Positions 26,715 through 35,109 of a stretch of DNA of 61,133 bases are shown here, in pieces. A model generated the notes under the pieces. That model searched no databases and was not told the origin of the DNA. It saw nothing but the letters and a program-made list of their open reading frames with translations. Origin of the DNA: Variovorax sp. KK3 (GTDB lineage: Bacteria > Pseudomonadota > Gammaproteobacteria > Burkholderiales > Burkholderiaceae_C); contig NZ_LYVO01000039.1 in NCBI RefSeq assembly GCF_001984055.1, positions 1 to 61,133 on the forward strand, in the 5' to 3' direction. How positions within the stretch are numbered: position 1 is the first letter of the stretch; the number at the start of each line of letters is the position of its first letter. The translations under genes and the position numbers were made by a program.

Positions 26715-28024
26715 ATGGTCTCCGTCATGCGCTCGGCCCAGGCGCGGTACTGGTTGCGCATGGGCAATTCATTGGTGCCGCCCGTCGTCATTTCGCCGCC
26801 TTTCAATTCGGCCGGGTCGTAATTACGGTGCAGGCTCACCCATTCATTGCCGGATGCATGCAGCCCGGCCTGGATGCCGCGGTAGGCCTGCAGGTCGTCG
26901 TGGCCGACCACCGAGAAAGGCGAGTTGATGAGACGGTTGTACATCGCGGTGCGCTGCAGCAACTCGGGCGGCGCACCCTTGAGGCGGAAGGTCCAGCTCT
27001 CGATCAGGGTCTTGTCCGCCGAAATGGGCTTGACCACGCGGATGGCCTGGATCGCGCCTTTGATCGTGAGATTGGGGTAATAGACCGTGTTGTGACGCGC
27101 CATGCCCAGGATCTGCGCCGTGCGCTCTTCGCCGTAGCGCGCATGCATCGCATCGTCATAGGCGGGGATCGCCTTGTACTTGCTGTGAATGCTGAAATGC
27201 ACGCCGGTGAAACTGTGGCCGTTGTCGTAAGTGCGAATGCCCATGTCCTCGAAGAACTTGTAGTCGGACATGAAGGGCACGAACTGCTCGACCGCCATGG
27301 GCTTGGGCGCGTCTTCCGGCTTGTCGGCCCACATGCGCTTGGCGGTGCCGGCGGAAGACTCGTGCGCCACCATCGGATGCATGGTGTCGTTGAGGTTCTC
27401 GACGAACATCTTCCAGTTGCACTGGTGCATGAAGCGCAGGCAGCCGCCTGCAATTTCCAGCTCGCCCTCGGGCGAACGGTCGGCCATGTTGTCGATGGAA
27501 CTCAGCGAGTCCCCGAAATACTCGTCGAAGCCCGGCCCGGCGTCGTTGATCTTCACGAAGATGAAGCCGCGGTGACTGCGCACATTGGGAATGGTGGTGA
27601 GTCCCTTGGATGCCTCGCACTCGTGCAGTTGCGTGCCCTCGTAGCCGTTTTTCAGCGGAATCGCGAGCGGCGACCCATCGGTCTTGAAGGTCCACGCGTG
27701 ATAGGGACAGCGAAAGAACTTGCCGGTGTTGCCGCAGGGCGCACTCACCAGGCGCGAGCCCTTGTGCGCGCAGCGGTTCATCATGGCGCGCACGGTGCCG
27801 TCGGTGTGCCGCACCACGATGATCGGACGGCCCGCGACCTGCTCGCTCAGGTAGTCGCCGGGCTTCGGGATCTGGCTTTCATGGCCGACGTAATTCCAGG
27901 TGTTGGCGAAGAAGTGCTCCTGTTCGAGTTCGAACAGGTCCTGGCTGATGTACAGGTCGCGATGAACGCGGTCGTTCTGCACCAGCGCGCGCACCGCCGC
28001 TGGATTGCCCCGGTAGGAAGTCAT
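26711..28024 (-). CDS. aromatic-ring-hydroxylating dioxygenase alpha subunit 2
   Basis: A 437-residue catalytic subunit with Rieske ligands Cys85, His87, Cys106, His109 and iron-site Asp213, His216, His221 (NDTMHPMVAH). All these positions are identical in number to those of the alpha subunit at 16718, so the two are colinear paralogues. AAGGAG precedes the ATG at 28024. It is followed by its beta subunit and preceded, 13 bases away, by the reductase gene, so the full three-component enzyme is encoded together here. Confidence 0.95.
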   Translation of the reverse strand: MTSYRGNPAAVRALVQNDRVHRDLYISQDLFELEQEHFFANTWNYVGHESQIPKPGDYLSEQVAGRPIIVVRHTDGTVRAMMNRCAHKGSRLVSAPCGNTGKFFRCPYHAWTFKTDGSPLAIPLKNGYEGTQLHECEASKGLTTIPNVRSHRGFIFVKINDAGPGFDEYFGDSLSSIDNMADRSPEGELEIAGGCLRFMHQCNWKMFVENLNDTMHPMVAHESSAGTAKRMWADKPEDAPKPMAVEQFVPFMSDYKFFEDMGIRTYDNGHSFTGVHFSIHSKYKAIPAYDDAMHARYGEERTAQILGMARHNTVYYPNLTIKGAIQAIRVVKPISADKTLIESWTFRLKGAPPELLQRTAMYNRLINSPFSVVGHDDLQAYRGIQAGLHASGNEWVSLHRNYDPAELKGGEMTTGGTNELPMRNQYRAWAERMTETM

Positions 28025-28037
28025 CGTGTGGTCTCCT

Positions 28038-29021
28038 TCAGATGTCGAGCACCAGCCGCGCCCCCTTGGCGCGCGAGATGCATATCTGCATGACATTGCC
28101 CTCGGCCTTCTCGCGCGCGCTCAGCACGTAGTCGCGGTGGTCGATGTCGCCTTCGAGCACCGGCGTCGCACACACGCCGCATTCGCCGCGCTTGCAGTCG
28201 AACAGGGGGTCGCAGCCATGCTCGATCAGACAGTCGAGGATGCTCTGATCGGCAGGCACCGTAAAGCGCTGGCCCGACTGCGCGAGCTCGACCTCGAAGG
28301 CCTGGTCGCCTTCTTCGACGACAGCCTCGGTGAAGAGTTCGAAATGCACGCGGTCGTGCGCCCAGCCGCGGGCCTGCGTGCGGGCCAGGACGGCATCGAG
28401 CATGACCTTGGGGCCGCAGACGTAGAGACGGTCGCCGGCCGGAACGCCATCGAGCACCGCATCGATGTCGAGCGGGCCACCGGCCTCGACGTCGGCATGC
28501 ACGCGCAGGTCGTCCGCGAGCAGCGCTTGCAGCTCAGGCAGGAAGGCCATCAGCTCGCGGCTGCGGCCGGCGTAGTTCAGCTGTACGCGTTCGCCTTCGG
28601 CGCGGCGGCGCGCCGCCATGCTGGCCAGCGGCGTGATGCCGATGCCGCCTGCCAGCAGCACGCTGCCACCCGGGCCGGTGTGCAGCGGGAAGTCGTTCTT
28701 CGGCAGCTCGATGGTGACCTCGTCGCCAGGCTGCAGACGCTCGTGCATGAAGCGCGAGCCGCCGCGGCCTTCGTCTTCCTTGCGCACGGCGATCGTGTAT
28801 TCGGTGGGCGCGACCGTCGCATTGCGCTCGGTGGCGAAATTGATCAGTGAATAGTGGCGCCAGTCCTTGGCACCGCCGGCCAGTTCGACCTGGATGCGGA
28901 TGTGCGCGCCGGCGCTGAAGCCCGGCAGCGCACGGCCGTCGGCGGCGCGCAGGCGGAACATGCGGATCAGCGGATTGAGCTGGTGCGCCTCGGCGACGCG
29001 CAGTTGCAGGGTGGCGGTCAT
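28038..29021 (-). CDS. phthalate dioxygenase reductase-type oxygenase reductase
   Basis: A 327-residue reductase of the PDR/VanB type: N-terminal flavin domain (HYSLIN), NAD-binding domain (LLAGGIGITPLASM, YVCGPKVML), and a C-terminal plant-type [2Fe-2S] domain with CKRGECGVC and a fourth Cys 29 residues later (MQICIS). It passes electrons from NADH to the oxygenase Rieske centre. It is the only reductase in the window and probably serves both oxygenase pairs. The start at 29021 gives the family length; the longer frame upstream is not supported. Confidence 0.94.
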   Translation of the reverse strand: MTATLQLRVAEAHQLNPLIRMFRLRAADGRALPGFSAGAHIRIQVELAGGAKDWRHYSLINFATERNATVAPTEYTIAVRKEDEGRGGSRFMHERLQPGDEVTIELPKNDFPLHTGPGGSVLLAGGIGITPLASMAARRRAEGERVQLNYAGRSRELMAFLPELQALLADDLRVHADVEAGGPLDIDAVLDGVPAGDRLYVCGPKVMLDAVLARTQARGWAHDRVHFELFTEAVVEEGDQAFEVELAQSGQRFTVPADQSILDCLIEHGCDPLFDCKRGECGVCATPVLEGDIDHRDYVLSAREKAEGNVMQICISRAKGARLVLDI

Positions 29022-29079
29022 GCGTGTGTCTCCGGTGTCTCTGTGGACGTCGTGGGCTTCCTGGGCTTCCTGAACTTCG

Positions 29080-30579
29080 TCACGCGAGCGCATGCCGCGC
29101 GAGTGCGGCCTGCAGCTTCTTCCCGTGCTCGTCAGCCAGCGCCGCATCGCGCAGCTCGCGCAAGGTGGCCGGTGCGATGCGGTTGCCGGCCCGCTCGAAG
29201 GCAGCCATGACGGTGTCGTAGTTGCGCAGGCCGCGCTCGTGGGTGTCGCTGTAGCCTTTGACCAGGCGTTGGCACTGGGCCAGCTCGACGGCGAGCTCCG
29301 GGTTCTGCTGCGCAGTGGCCGCGATGCGCTGCAGCCAAGCTTCGATGCGCCGGTTCTCGTCGGCATAGCGCGTGGTGCTGCGGCGCCAACGCCGGGCCGA
29401 GGCGACCATGCGCAGCATCAGATAGCCGCGCAGCGAACTGGTGCGAATCACGCGACCCTTCTGCGTCATGCGCTCCACCAGCCGGCGCGGGGCACCCGAG
29501 TTCGACAACCAGCGGCCGAGGCCACCGGGCAGCGTCTCGCAGATCTCCTGCAGGCGCGGGTGCATGTATTCCTGGATGGCGAGCAGTTGCCCGTCTTGCA
29601 CATTGGCCTCGCCGCGAACGCGCTCGAAACGGGTGGCGCGCGTCTTGAGCGCGGCGACGCGGGCCGTGTCTTCGTAGGACATCCACAGCGCCAGGTGGCG
29701 CGCGGTCTCGTACTGCAGGCGTTGCTCGCCGGCCTGGGGCAGCGTGGCGATGGCGGCCATGCGGTCGAGGTAGAGGCCGGCGTAGTCCGTGTCCTGGTAG
29801 TCGACCAGCCGGCGGACGCCCTCGAACAGCACGCCGTGCAGCGGTGCAGAGAAGTCGCGCTGCACGCGGTCGACCAGGGCGCGCACGGCGGGATGGCGCG
29901 GCTGCGGCGCGACTGCCGGTGCGGGCACGACGGGGGTGTCGCCCGAACCTTGCTGCACCTTGTCGAACGCAGCGCCGAAGGCCTTGAGGCTGGGCTTGAC
30001 GCCGACGCCGCCCCGTTCGATGGTGGCCTCGAACTGCGCACGGCTGAAGGGCAGCACGCCCGCGCCGGCGAGTGCACCGAACAGCACTGCGCTGATCACG
30101 CTGCCCGCCGCCTCGGCCGCGCGGGCCATGTCGAAGTGAATGAAGCGAGCCGCAGCGCGCTCGGCGTGCGCCAGCAATTCGCCACTGTCGACGCGTCCGT
30201 CGCCCATCGCACTCTTCTCGGCAATGGAGTAGACGCGGTGGGTGGACGCGACCAGCGTCGTGCGGTCGGCAGTGACCAAGCCGCGCTGCACGGCCCGGCC
30301 GGCTTCCATGAGTTCGGAAGCGAGCACCACGTCCACGTCGCCGGGCAGCGGCATCAGCGCGAGTACAGGGCGGCCGCCGTCGGCATCGGCCTGGGCCAAC
30401 GGATAGAGCTCGACGTAGTAGATGGTGGCGCCGGTGCGCTGCGCCACACCGGGCACCGAGGTGGTCTGCGCGACGTAGCCGTTGGCTTCGCCCATGTCGA
30501 CGATCCAGTCGGCCAGCACGCCGCCGCCCTCGCCGCCCATGGCAAGAATCGCAATTTTGATAGGTTGTGTCTTGCTCAT
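29080..30579 (-). CDS. iorB: indolepyruvate ferredoxin oxidoreductase beta subunit family
   Basis: A 499-residue protein. The first ~190 residues match the gamma domain of 2-oxoacid:ferredoxin oxidoreductases (AILAMGGEGGGVLADWIVDMGE, TTSVPGVAQRTGAT), the part that binds CoA-related substrates in IorB. The remaining ~300 residues are an additional, largely helical region found in long proteobacterial IorB homologues; its role is unknown. It follows iorA by 4 bases. The pair would convert indolepyruvate or another arylpyruvate to the acetyl-CoA derivative. The start at 30579 (MSKTQPIK) is preferred over a longer frame that overlaps iorA. Confidence 0.88.
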   Translation of the reverse strand: MSKTQPIKIAILAMGGEGGGVLADWIVDMGEANGYVAQTTSVPGVAQRTGATIYYVELYPLAQADADGGRPVLALMPLPGDVDVVLASELMEAGRAVQRGLVTADRTTLVASTHRVYSIAEKSAMGDGRVDSGELLAHAERAAARFIHFDMARAAEAAGSVISAVLFGALAGAGVLPFSRAQFEATIERGGVGVKPSLKAFGAAFDKVQQGSGDTPVVPAPAVAPQPRHPAVRALVDRVQRDFSAPLHGVLFEGVRRLVDYQDTDYAGLYLDRMAAIATLPQAGEQRLQYETARHLALWMSYEDTARVAALKTRATRFERVRGEANVQDGQLLAIQEYMHPRLQEICETLPGGLGRWLSNSGAPRRLVERMTQKGRVIRTSSLRGYLMLRMVASARRWRRSTTRYADENRRIEAWLQRIAATAQQNPELAVELAQCQRLVKGYSDTHERGLRNYDTVMAAFERAGNRIAPATLRELRDAALADEHGKKLQAALARHALA

Positions 30580-30583
30580 GGGT

Positions 30584-32767
30584 TCAGAACGCGTAGGCCT
30601 CTTGACGCTTGGCGTCGCCACGTTGCAGCCAGCCGATCACGCCGGTGCGCACCCGCTGGCGGAAGCGGTCCCAGCCCGTGGGGTTGCTGACGATCTGCGC
30701 CTTGTAGAACGAAGGGCACAGCACGGCGGCATGCGACACGTCGCCGCAGTTGCCGCAGCCGACACAGCTTTCGAGCACGGTCGCGACCGGGTCGGTGCGC
30801 AGCGGATCGGGGTTGGGCTTGATCGACAGCGACGGGCAACCCGACAGGCGGATGCAGGAATGGTCGCCCGTGCAGGTGTCGGCGTCGACGCCGAACTTGT
30901 CGCGCACCATGCGCTTGCCGTCGGCGATCGCCTTGCGCACCAGCGGCTTCTCGCGACGCTGCTTGTTGAGCATGCATTCGGACTGCGCGATCAGGACCTT
31001 AGGGCCCTTCTGCTGGGTCGTCAGCGCTTCCTTGATCACATCGCGCATGCCGGCCACGTCGTAGGTGCGGCGCATGGTCCTGATCCACTCCACGCCGACG
31101 CCGCGCACGGCTCGCTCGATCGCGTGGCCGGTGCTGCGCGTGGCGTTGCGCGCCTTCGACGACAGGATGTCCTGCCCACCGGTGGCCGATGTGTAGTTGT
31201 TGTCGACCACGATGGTCAGGTTGTCGCTCTGGTTGAACACGGCGTTGGCCACGCCGCTGGTCAGGCCGTTGTGCCAGAAGCCGCCGTCGCCCATCATCGA
31301 GATCGCACGCTTGCCGGCCGGTGCATTGAGTGCTGCTGCGCCGGCGCCACCGAGGCCGTAGCCCATGGTGGTGTTGCCGATGTTGAAGGGCGGAAGAATG
31401 GAAAACAGGTGGCAGCCGATGTCCGCGCTCACGTGGTGCGGGCCGAGTTCGCGCTCGACCAGCTTCATCGCACTGAAGATGGGACGCTCGGGGCAGCCGG
31501 TGCAGAAGCCGGGCGGCCGCGCATGCACGCTGTCGCCCAACGGCAAGGCGGGCTCGGGCGCGGCATCGACGCCGATGGCCGCGACTTCCTTGAGCGGAAT
31601 GATCTTGCGCACCGGCGCGGGCACGGGCAGCGGCGCCAGCCGCTCGTAGCGCTCGGCGAAGGCACGCACGCCCTTCAGCAATTCGGCCGCGGTGTATTCG
31701 CCGGCGACCGGCAGCATGTCCTTGCCGTGCAGCGCAGTGGTGGAGCCAGCCTGGCGCAGGATGGTGGCGAGGTTCTGCTCGACGAAGTTGGGCTGGCCTT
31801 CTTCCACCACCATCACGGCGCGCTTGCCTTTGCAGAAGCGCAGCACTTCGTTGTCGACCAGCGGGTAGGCGACGTTCATCACGTACAGCGGCACCTGCGT
31901 GTTGCCGTACACATCGGCCAGGCCCAGGCGCTCGAGCGCGCGCAGCAGCGTGTTGTAGCTGCCGCCCTGGACGATGATGCCGATGTCGTCGGCGTCTTCG
32001 GAAAAGAACTCGTTGAGCCCTCGCTCTTCGATGAAGCGCACCGCGGCGGGCCAGCGCTCCTTCACCTTCTCTTGTTCGTGCACGAAGCTCGCGGGCGGCA
32101 GCACGATGCGGCTGACGTCGCGTTGCGGGTTCTCCAGCGCATCCTTGAGCGTGAAGTCGGCGCGCCGGTTGGCGCCGGCGACGAACTGGCCGTGCACATG
32201 GCAGGCGCGGATGCGCAGCTGCAGCATCACGGGCGTGTGGCTGGCCTCGGAGAGTTCGAAGCCCACCTTCACCGCCTCGACGATCGAGGGCAGGTTGGGC
32301 CGCGGGTCGAGCAGCCAGATCTGCGATTTCATCGCGAAGGCATGGCTGCGCTCCTGCATGATCGACGAGCCCTCGCCGTAGTCCTCGCCGACGATGATCA
32401 GCGCGCCGCCGGTCACGCCGCCCGATGCCAGGTTGGCCAGCGCATCGGACGCGACGTTGGTGCCGACGGTCGCCTTGAAGGTGACGGCGCCGCGCAGCGG
32501 GTAGTTGACCGATGCCGCCAGGGTGGCGGCCGCCGTCGCCTCGCTCGCGCTGTTTTCGAAGCGGATGCCCTGTTCGGCCAGAATGTCCTGGGCGTCGGCC
32601 AGCACGTCCATCAAATGCGAGATGGGCGCGCCCTGGTAGCCGGCCACGTAGGAGACGCCGGATTCGAGCAGCGCCTTGGTCACCGCCAGGATGCCCTCGC
32701 CTCGAAAAAGCTCTCCCTCCGAAAGTCGGAGCTTCTTGACCTCCTCAACGAATGATCGTTCAGCCAT
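30584..32767 (-). CDS. iorA: indolepyruvate ferredoxin oxidoreductase alpha subunit
   Basis: A 727-residue thiamine-diphosphate enzyme subunit. The N-terminal pyrimidine-binding half contains YQGAPISHLMD and ENSASEATAAATLAAS. The ThDP motif GDGGFWHNG...DNNYTSATGG lies near residues 490-535. CTGCPERP precedes it, and two C-terminal iron-sulfur clusters are indicated by CTGDHSCIRLSGCPSL and CVGCGNCGDVSH...CPSF. It oxidatively decarboxylates arylpyruvates to aryl-acetyl-CoA, reducing ferredoxin. As the first gene of the operon, it is downstream of a promoter with a MarR-type palindrome and divergent from marR at 32906. Confidence 0.93.
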   Translation of the reverse strand: MAERSFVEEVKKLRLSEGELFRGEGILAVTKALLESGVSYVAGYQGAPISHLMDVLADAQDILAEQGIRFENSASEATAAATLAASVNYPLRGAVTFKATVGTNVASDALANLASGGVTGGALIIVGEDYGEGSSIMQERSHAFAMKSQIWLLDPRPNLPSIVEAVKVGFELSEASHTPVMLQLRIRACHVHGQFVAGANRRADFTLKDALENPQRDVSRIVLPPASFVHEQEKVKERWPAAVRFIEERGLNEFFSEDADDIGIIVQGGSYNTLLRALERLGLADVYGNTQVPLYVMNVAYPLVDNEVLRFCKGKRAVMVVEEGQPNFVEQNLATILRQAGSTTALHGKDMLPVAGEYTAAELLKGVRAFAERYERLAPLPVPAPVRKIIPLKEVAAIGVDAAPEPALPLGDSVHARPPGFCTGCPERPIFSAMKLVERELGPHHVSADIGCHLFSILPPFNIGNTTMGYGLGGAGAAALNAPAGKRAISMMGDGGFWHNGLTSGVANAVFNQSDNLTIVVDNNYTSATGGQDILSSKARNATRSTGHAIERAVRGVGVEWIRTMRRTYDVAGMRDVIKEALTTQQKGPKVLIAQSECMLNKQRREKPLVRKAIADGKRMVRDKFGVDADTCTGDHSCIRLSGCPSLSIKPNPDPLRTDPVATVLESCVGCGNCGDVSHAAVLCPSFYKAQIVSNPTGWDRFRQRVRTGVIGWLQRGDAKRQEAYAF

Positions 32768-32819
32768 GATGTCGTTTCTTTCCCGTGACGGCGATGGGCC
32801 GCCTCATCGTGTGGTTCCT

Positions 32820-32848
32820 ATAATGTTCACAAGTGAATGTATCCACAA
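32820..32848 (-). promoter_or_regulatory. iorA operon promoter with operator TTCAC-AA-GTGAA
   Basis: On the minus strand TTGTGG (32843-32848) and CATTAT (32820-32825) are 17 bases apart. The perfect dyad TTCAC-AA-GTGAA (32826-32837) lies between the -35 and -10 boxes. The intergenic region is divergent, with marR starting at 32906 on the plus strand, so that MarR is the likely binder. The dyad differs from the GTTTAG-type site of the other two operons. Confidence 0.65.
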
Positions 32849-32905
32849 TCATGAATTACCCTAGACACGCAAGCCGCGTGCCTGCCACTGCTCCGGGGAC
32901 GTCTC

Positions 32906-33391
32906 ATGCCATCGAACGCTTCTAAGAAGTCGCTGCGCTTCGTCGACGACTACCTGCCGGCGCTGCTCGCCCAGGCCAGCCAGTTGATCTCGTCGGAGTT
33001 CCACGCGGTGGCCCGGCAGCACGGCTTTTCGGTGTCGGAATGGCGGGTGATGGCGTCGCTGGCGGGCGGCGACCCGATCAGCATCGGGCAGCTGGCGCAG
33101 GTGACGGTGACCAAGCAGCCCACGGTGACACGCCTCCTGGACCGCATGGAGTCGAAGGGTCAGGTCGAGCGGCTGCCCCACGACAGTGACCGCCGCATCA
33201 CGCTGGTGCGCATCACGCGCAAAGGCGCGAAGACGGTGGAGCAGTTGATGGAGTTGGCCCGCGAGCACGAATTGCGTGTGCTGGAACCCTTCGGCCTGCT
33301 GCGTGCCGAGGAGCTGAAGACCACGCTGCGCCAGATGATCGAGCTCCACGCCAACGCGCCGCAGGACAGCGACGACGGGGAAGACGAGTAG
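32906..33391 (+). CDS. MarR-family regulator, right end of catabolic locus
   Basis: A 161-residue MarR protein with a clear winged helix: SVSEWRVMASL, SIGQLAQVTVTKQPTVTRLLDRMESKG (recognition helix) and the wing DSDRRITLVRITRKG. It ends in an acidic tail (DSDDGEDE). It is transcribed away from the iorA operon, with the palindrome at 32826-32837 in the shared promoter region, and probably represses that operon and itself. It and the MarR at 7669 bracket the locus, as two MarR proteins do in the Variovorax auxin locus. Confidence 0.94.
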   Translation: MPSNASKKSLRFVDDYLPALLAQASQLISSEFHAVARQHGFSVSEWRVMASLAGGDPISIGQLAQVTVTKQPTVTRLLDRMESKGQVERLPHDSDRRITLVRITRKGAKTVEQLMELAREHELRVLEPFGLLRAEELKTTLRQMIELHANAPQDSDDGEDE

Positions 33392-33439
33392 CCGCCTGGC
33401 GCTCGGCAGCCGGTACCGCAGCGGCGGCGCGCGTCAGCG

Positions 33440-34309
33440 TCAAGGCACCAGCACGGCGCGGCCGCGATGTCCGCGTTGCGCGATCCACCCCAGCGCGACG
33501 GCAGCCTCTGCCAGGCCGAAGCGCTTGACCTCGAGCGTCAACCGGCCGTCCGCCAGGCGCGCGAGCAGTTCTGGCACCGCAGCACGTCCTGCCGGCTCGC
33601 GCCTGAACATGTTGAGTGGCAACAGTGCCACGTCCCGCTGCAGGAAATGGGCGATGTTCAAGGGCAGCAGATTGCCGGCCGTATATCCCACGAGCACGAC
33701 GCGGCCGCCAGGCGCAATGTGGGGCAAGGCCGATTCCAGCACCGATCCGCCCACGGTGTCGACGAGCAGATCCACATGCTGCTGCGCGGCTTCTTCGATC
33801 TGCGTCGTGACGACGGCACCGGCGTCGCGCGCCAGTTGCACCGTCATCGACCCGACGGCGCCGGTCGAACCGGTCACCAGCACACGCTCGCCGGTCCGCA
33901 GCTTCGCCACATCGTGCAGTGCGACCCAGGCCGAGGTGCAGGGCGAGAAGAAGGCCGAACCCAGGGCCATGTCGATGCCCTCGGGCAAGAGGCCGACGGC
34001 CTCGTCGGGCGCATCGATCAGCTCGCACCAGGTGCCGTTCTCCTGAGTGCCCAGGCCGCTGCCGCGCACCCAGACACGCTGCCCGGGCGCATGGAAGCGG
34101 CTCGCGACCACGGTGCCCGCGGCCTCGACGCCCGGCACGTAGGGCAGGGGCGGATGCCGCAGAAAGTTGCCGCTCCACACCGTGCGGTCGATGTGGCCGA
34201 CCGTGGCGGCCTCCATGCGCACCAGCGTGCGGCCGATGCGCGGCTGCGGGTCTGGCAAGTCGACCAGTTGCGGCGGCGCGTCGAAGCCGGCGATGCGCAC
34301 TGCCTTCAT
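33440..34309 (-). CDS. quinone-oxidoreductase-like MDR protein
   Basis: A 289-residue zinc-independent medium-chain dehydrogenase/reductase of the quinone oxidoreductase (QOR) group. The GroES-like part runs from MKAVRIAGFD to PYVPGVEAAGTV, and the NADPH-binding motif is LVTGSTGAVGSMTVQLA. It is somewhat shorter than the usual 320-330 residues, with no obvious break. No zinc-ligand Cys cluster is visible. It is the last gene of a four-gene overlapping cluster and overlaps the hydrolase upstream by 4 bp. The substrate is unknown. Confidence 0.88.
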   Translation of the reverse strand: MKAVRIAGFDAPPQLVDLPDPQPRIGRTLVRMEAATVGHIDRTVWSGNFLRHPPLPYVPGVEAAGTVVASRFHAPGQRVWVRGSGLGTQENGTWCELIDAPDEAVGLLPEGIDMALGSAFFSPCTSAWVALHDVAKLRTGERVLVTGSTGAVGSMTVQLARDAGAVVTTQIEEAAQQHVDLLVDTVGGSVLESALPHIAPGGRVVLVGYTAGNLLPLNIAHFLQRDVALLPLNMFRREPAGRAAVPELLARLADGRLTLEVKRFGLAEAAVALGWIAQRGHRGRAVLVP

Positions 34310-35109
34310 GGCAATGCGTCCAGAAAGTCGAGCACCGCCGTGGCAAAGGCCGCCGGCATCTGGTCGGGCAAGGGCACCATGCCGCCGGCGATGTCGACGA
34401 TGCGGGCATGCGGAACATGCGCCAGAAACTCGGCCGCATGCGGCGCGGCGAACGGATCGTCGGTCGCGCGCAGGATCAGCGTGGGCTGCCGCACCTTGGC
34501 GACGCGATCCTCCATGCGGTAGGAGGCCACGGCGCGGTGGCCTTCTTCCATGCGGCTGCTGACCTTGAGCGCGTCGAGCACGAAGGCTTCGAGCAATTCG
34601 GGCCGGTCGCGGGGATAGAAGCCCTGGCGCTTGCCCCACAACGCCGCGAGGTGACTGCCGTCATTGCTCATTTCCACTTCGTCGATCGGCGGTCGTTCGG
34701 CACGTGCACGCCGAAACGCTTCATCCGTGTAAGGCGTCGAAGACAGCACCAATCCATGCACGCGCTTCGCAAATGCACTCGCCAATTCGATTGCAATGAC
34801 GCCGCCCGTATGGTGTCCCACCACATGCGCACGTGAAATGCCCAGTGCATCGAGCAGTTCGATGGCAATGCGCGCCCATTGTTCGATGCTCGCCGGCACA
34901 CCCCCGTCTTCGGAATCGCCGAAGCCGGCCGTGTCCATGGCGACGGCGCGGAAGCGCCGGCCGAGCAATGGAAGCACCTGGCGGTACTCGGCCCAGCTGC
35001 GCGGCGATTGATGCAGCAACAGCACCGTCTCGGCACGCGGGTCGCCGCAGCTCGCATAGTGAACCTGCCCGACCGACAGATCCGCGAAGGCACGGCGAAT
35101 CTTGTTCAT
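34306..35109 (-). CDS. alpha/beta-hydrolase fold protein with non-standard nucleophile elbow
   Basis: A 267-residue alpha/beta-hydrolase. The oxyanion region LLLHQSPRSWAEY and the late Asp/His elements (RATDDPFAAPH) are visible, but the nucleophile elbow reads VVGHHTGG, so the position usually occupied by Ser, Asp or Cys is His. Proteins with such elbows exist in the superfamily and may not be classical hydrolases. The start at 35109 (MNKIRRAF) is favoured because it gives a 4-bp ATGA overlap with the dehydrogenase upstream. The role is unknown. Confidence 0.87.
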   Translation of the reverse strand: MNKIRRAFADLSVGQVHYASCGDPRAETVLLLHQSPRSWAEYRQVLPLLGRRFRAVAMDTAGFGDSEDGGVPASIEQWARIAIELLDALGISRAHVVGHHTGGVIAIELASAFAKRVHGLVLSSTPYTDEAFRRARAERPPIDEVEMSNDGSHLAALWGKRQGFYPRDRPELLEAFVLDALKVSSRMEEGHRAVASYRMEDRVAKVRQPTLILRATDDPFAAPHAAEFLAHVPHARIVDIAGGMVPLPDQMPAAFATAVLDFLDALP

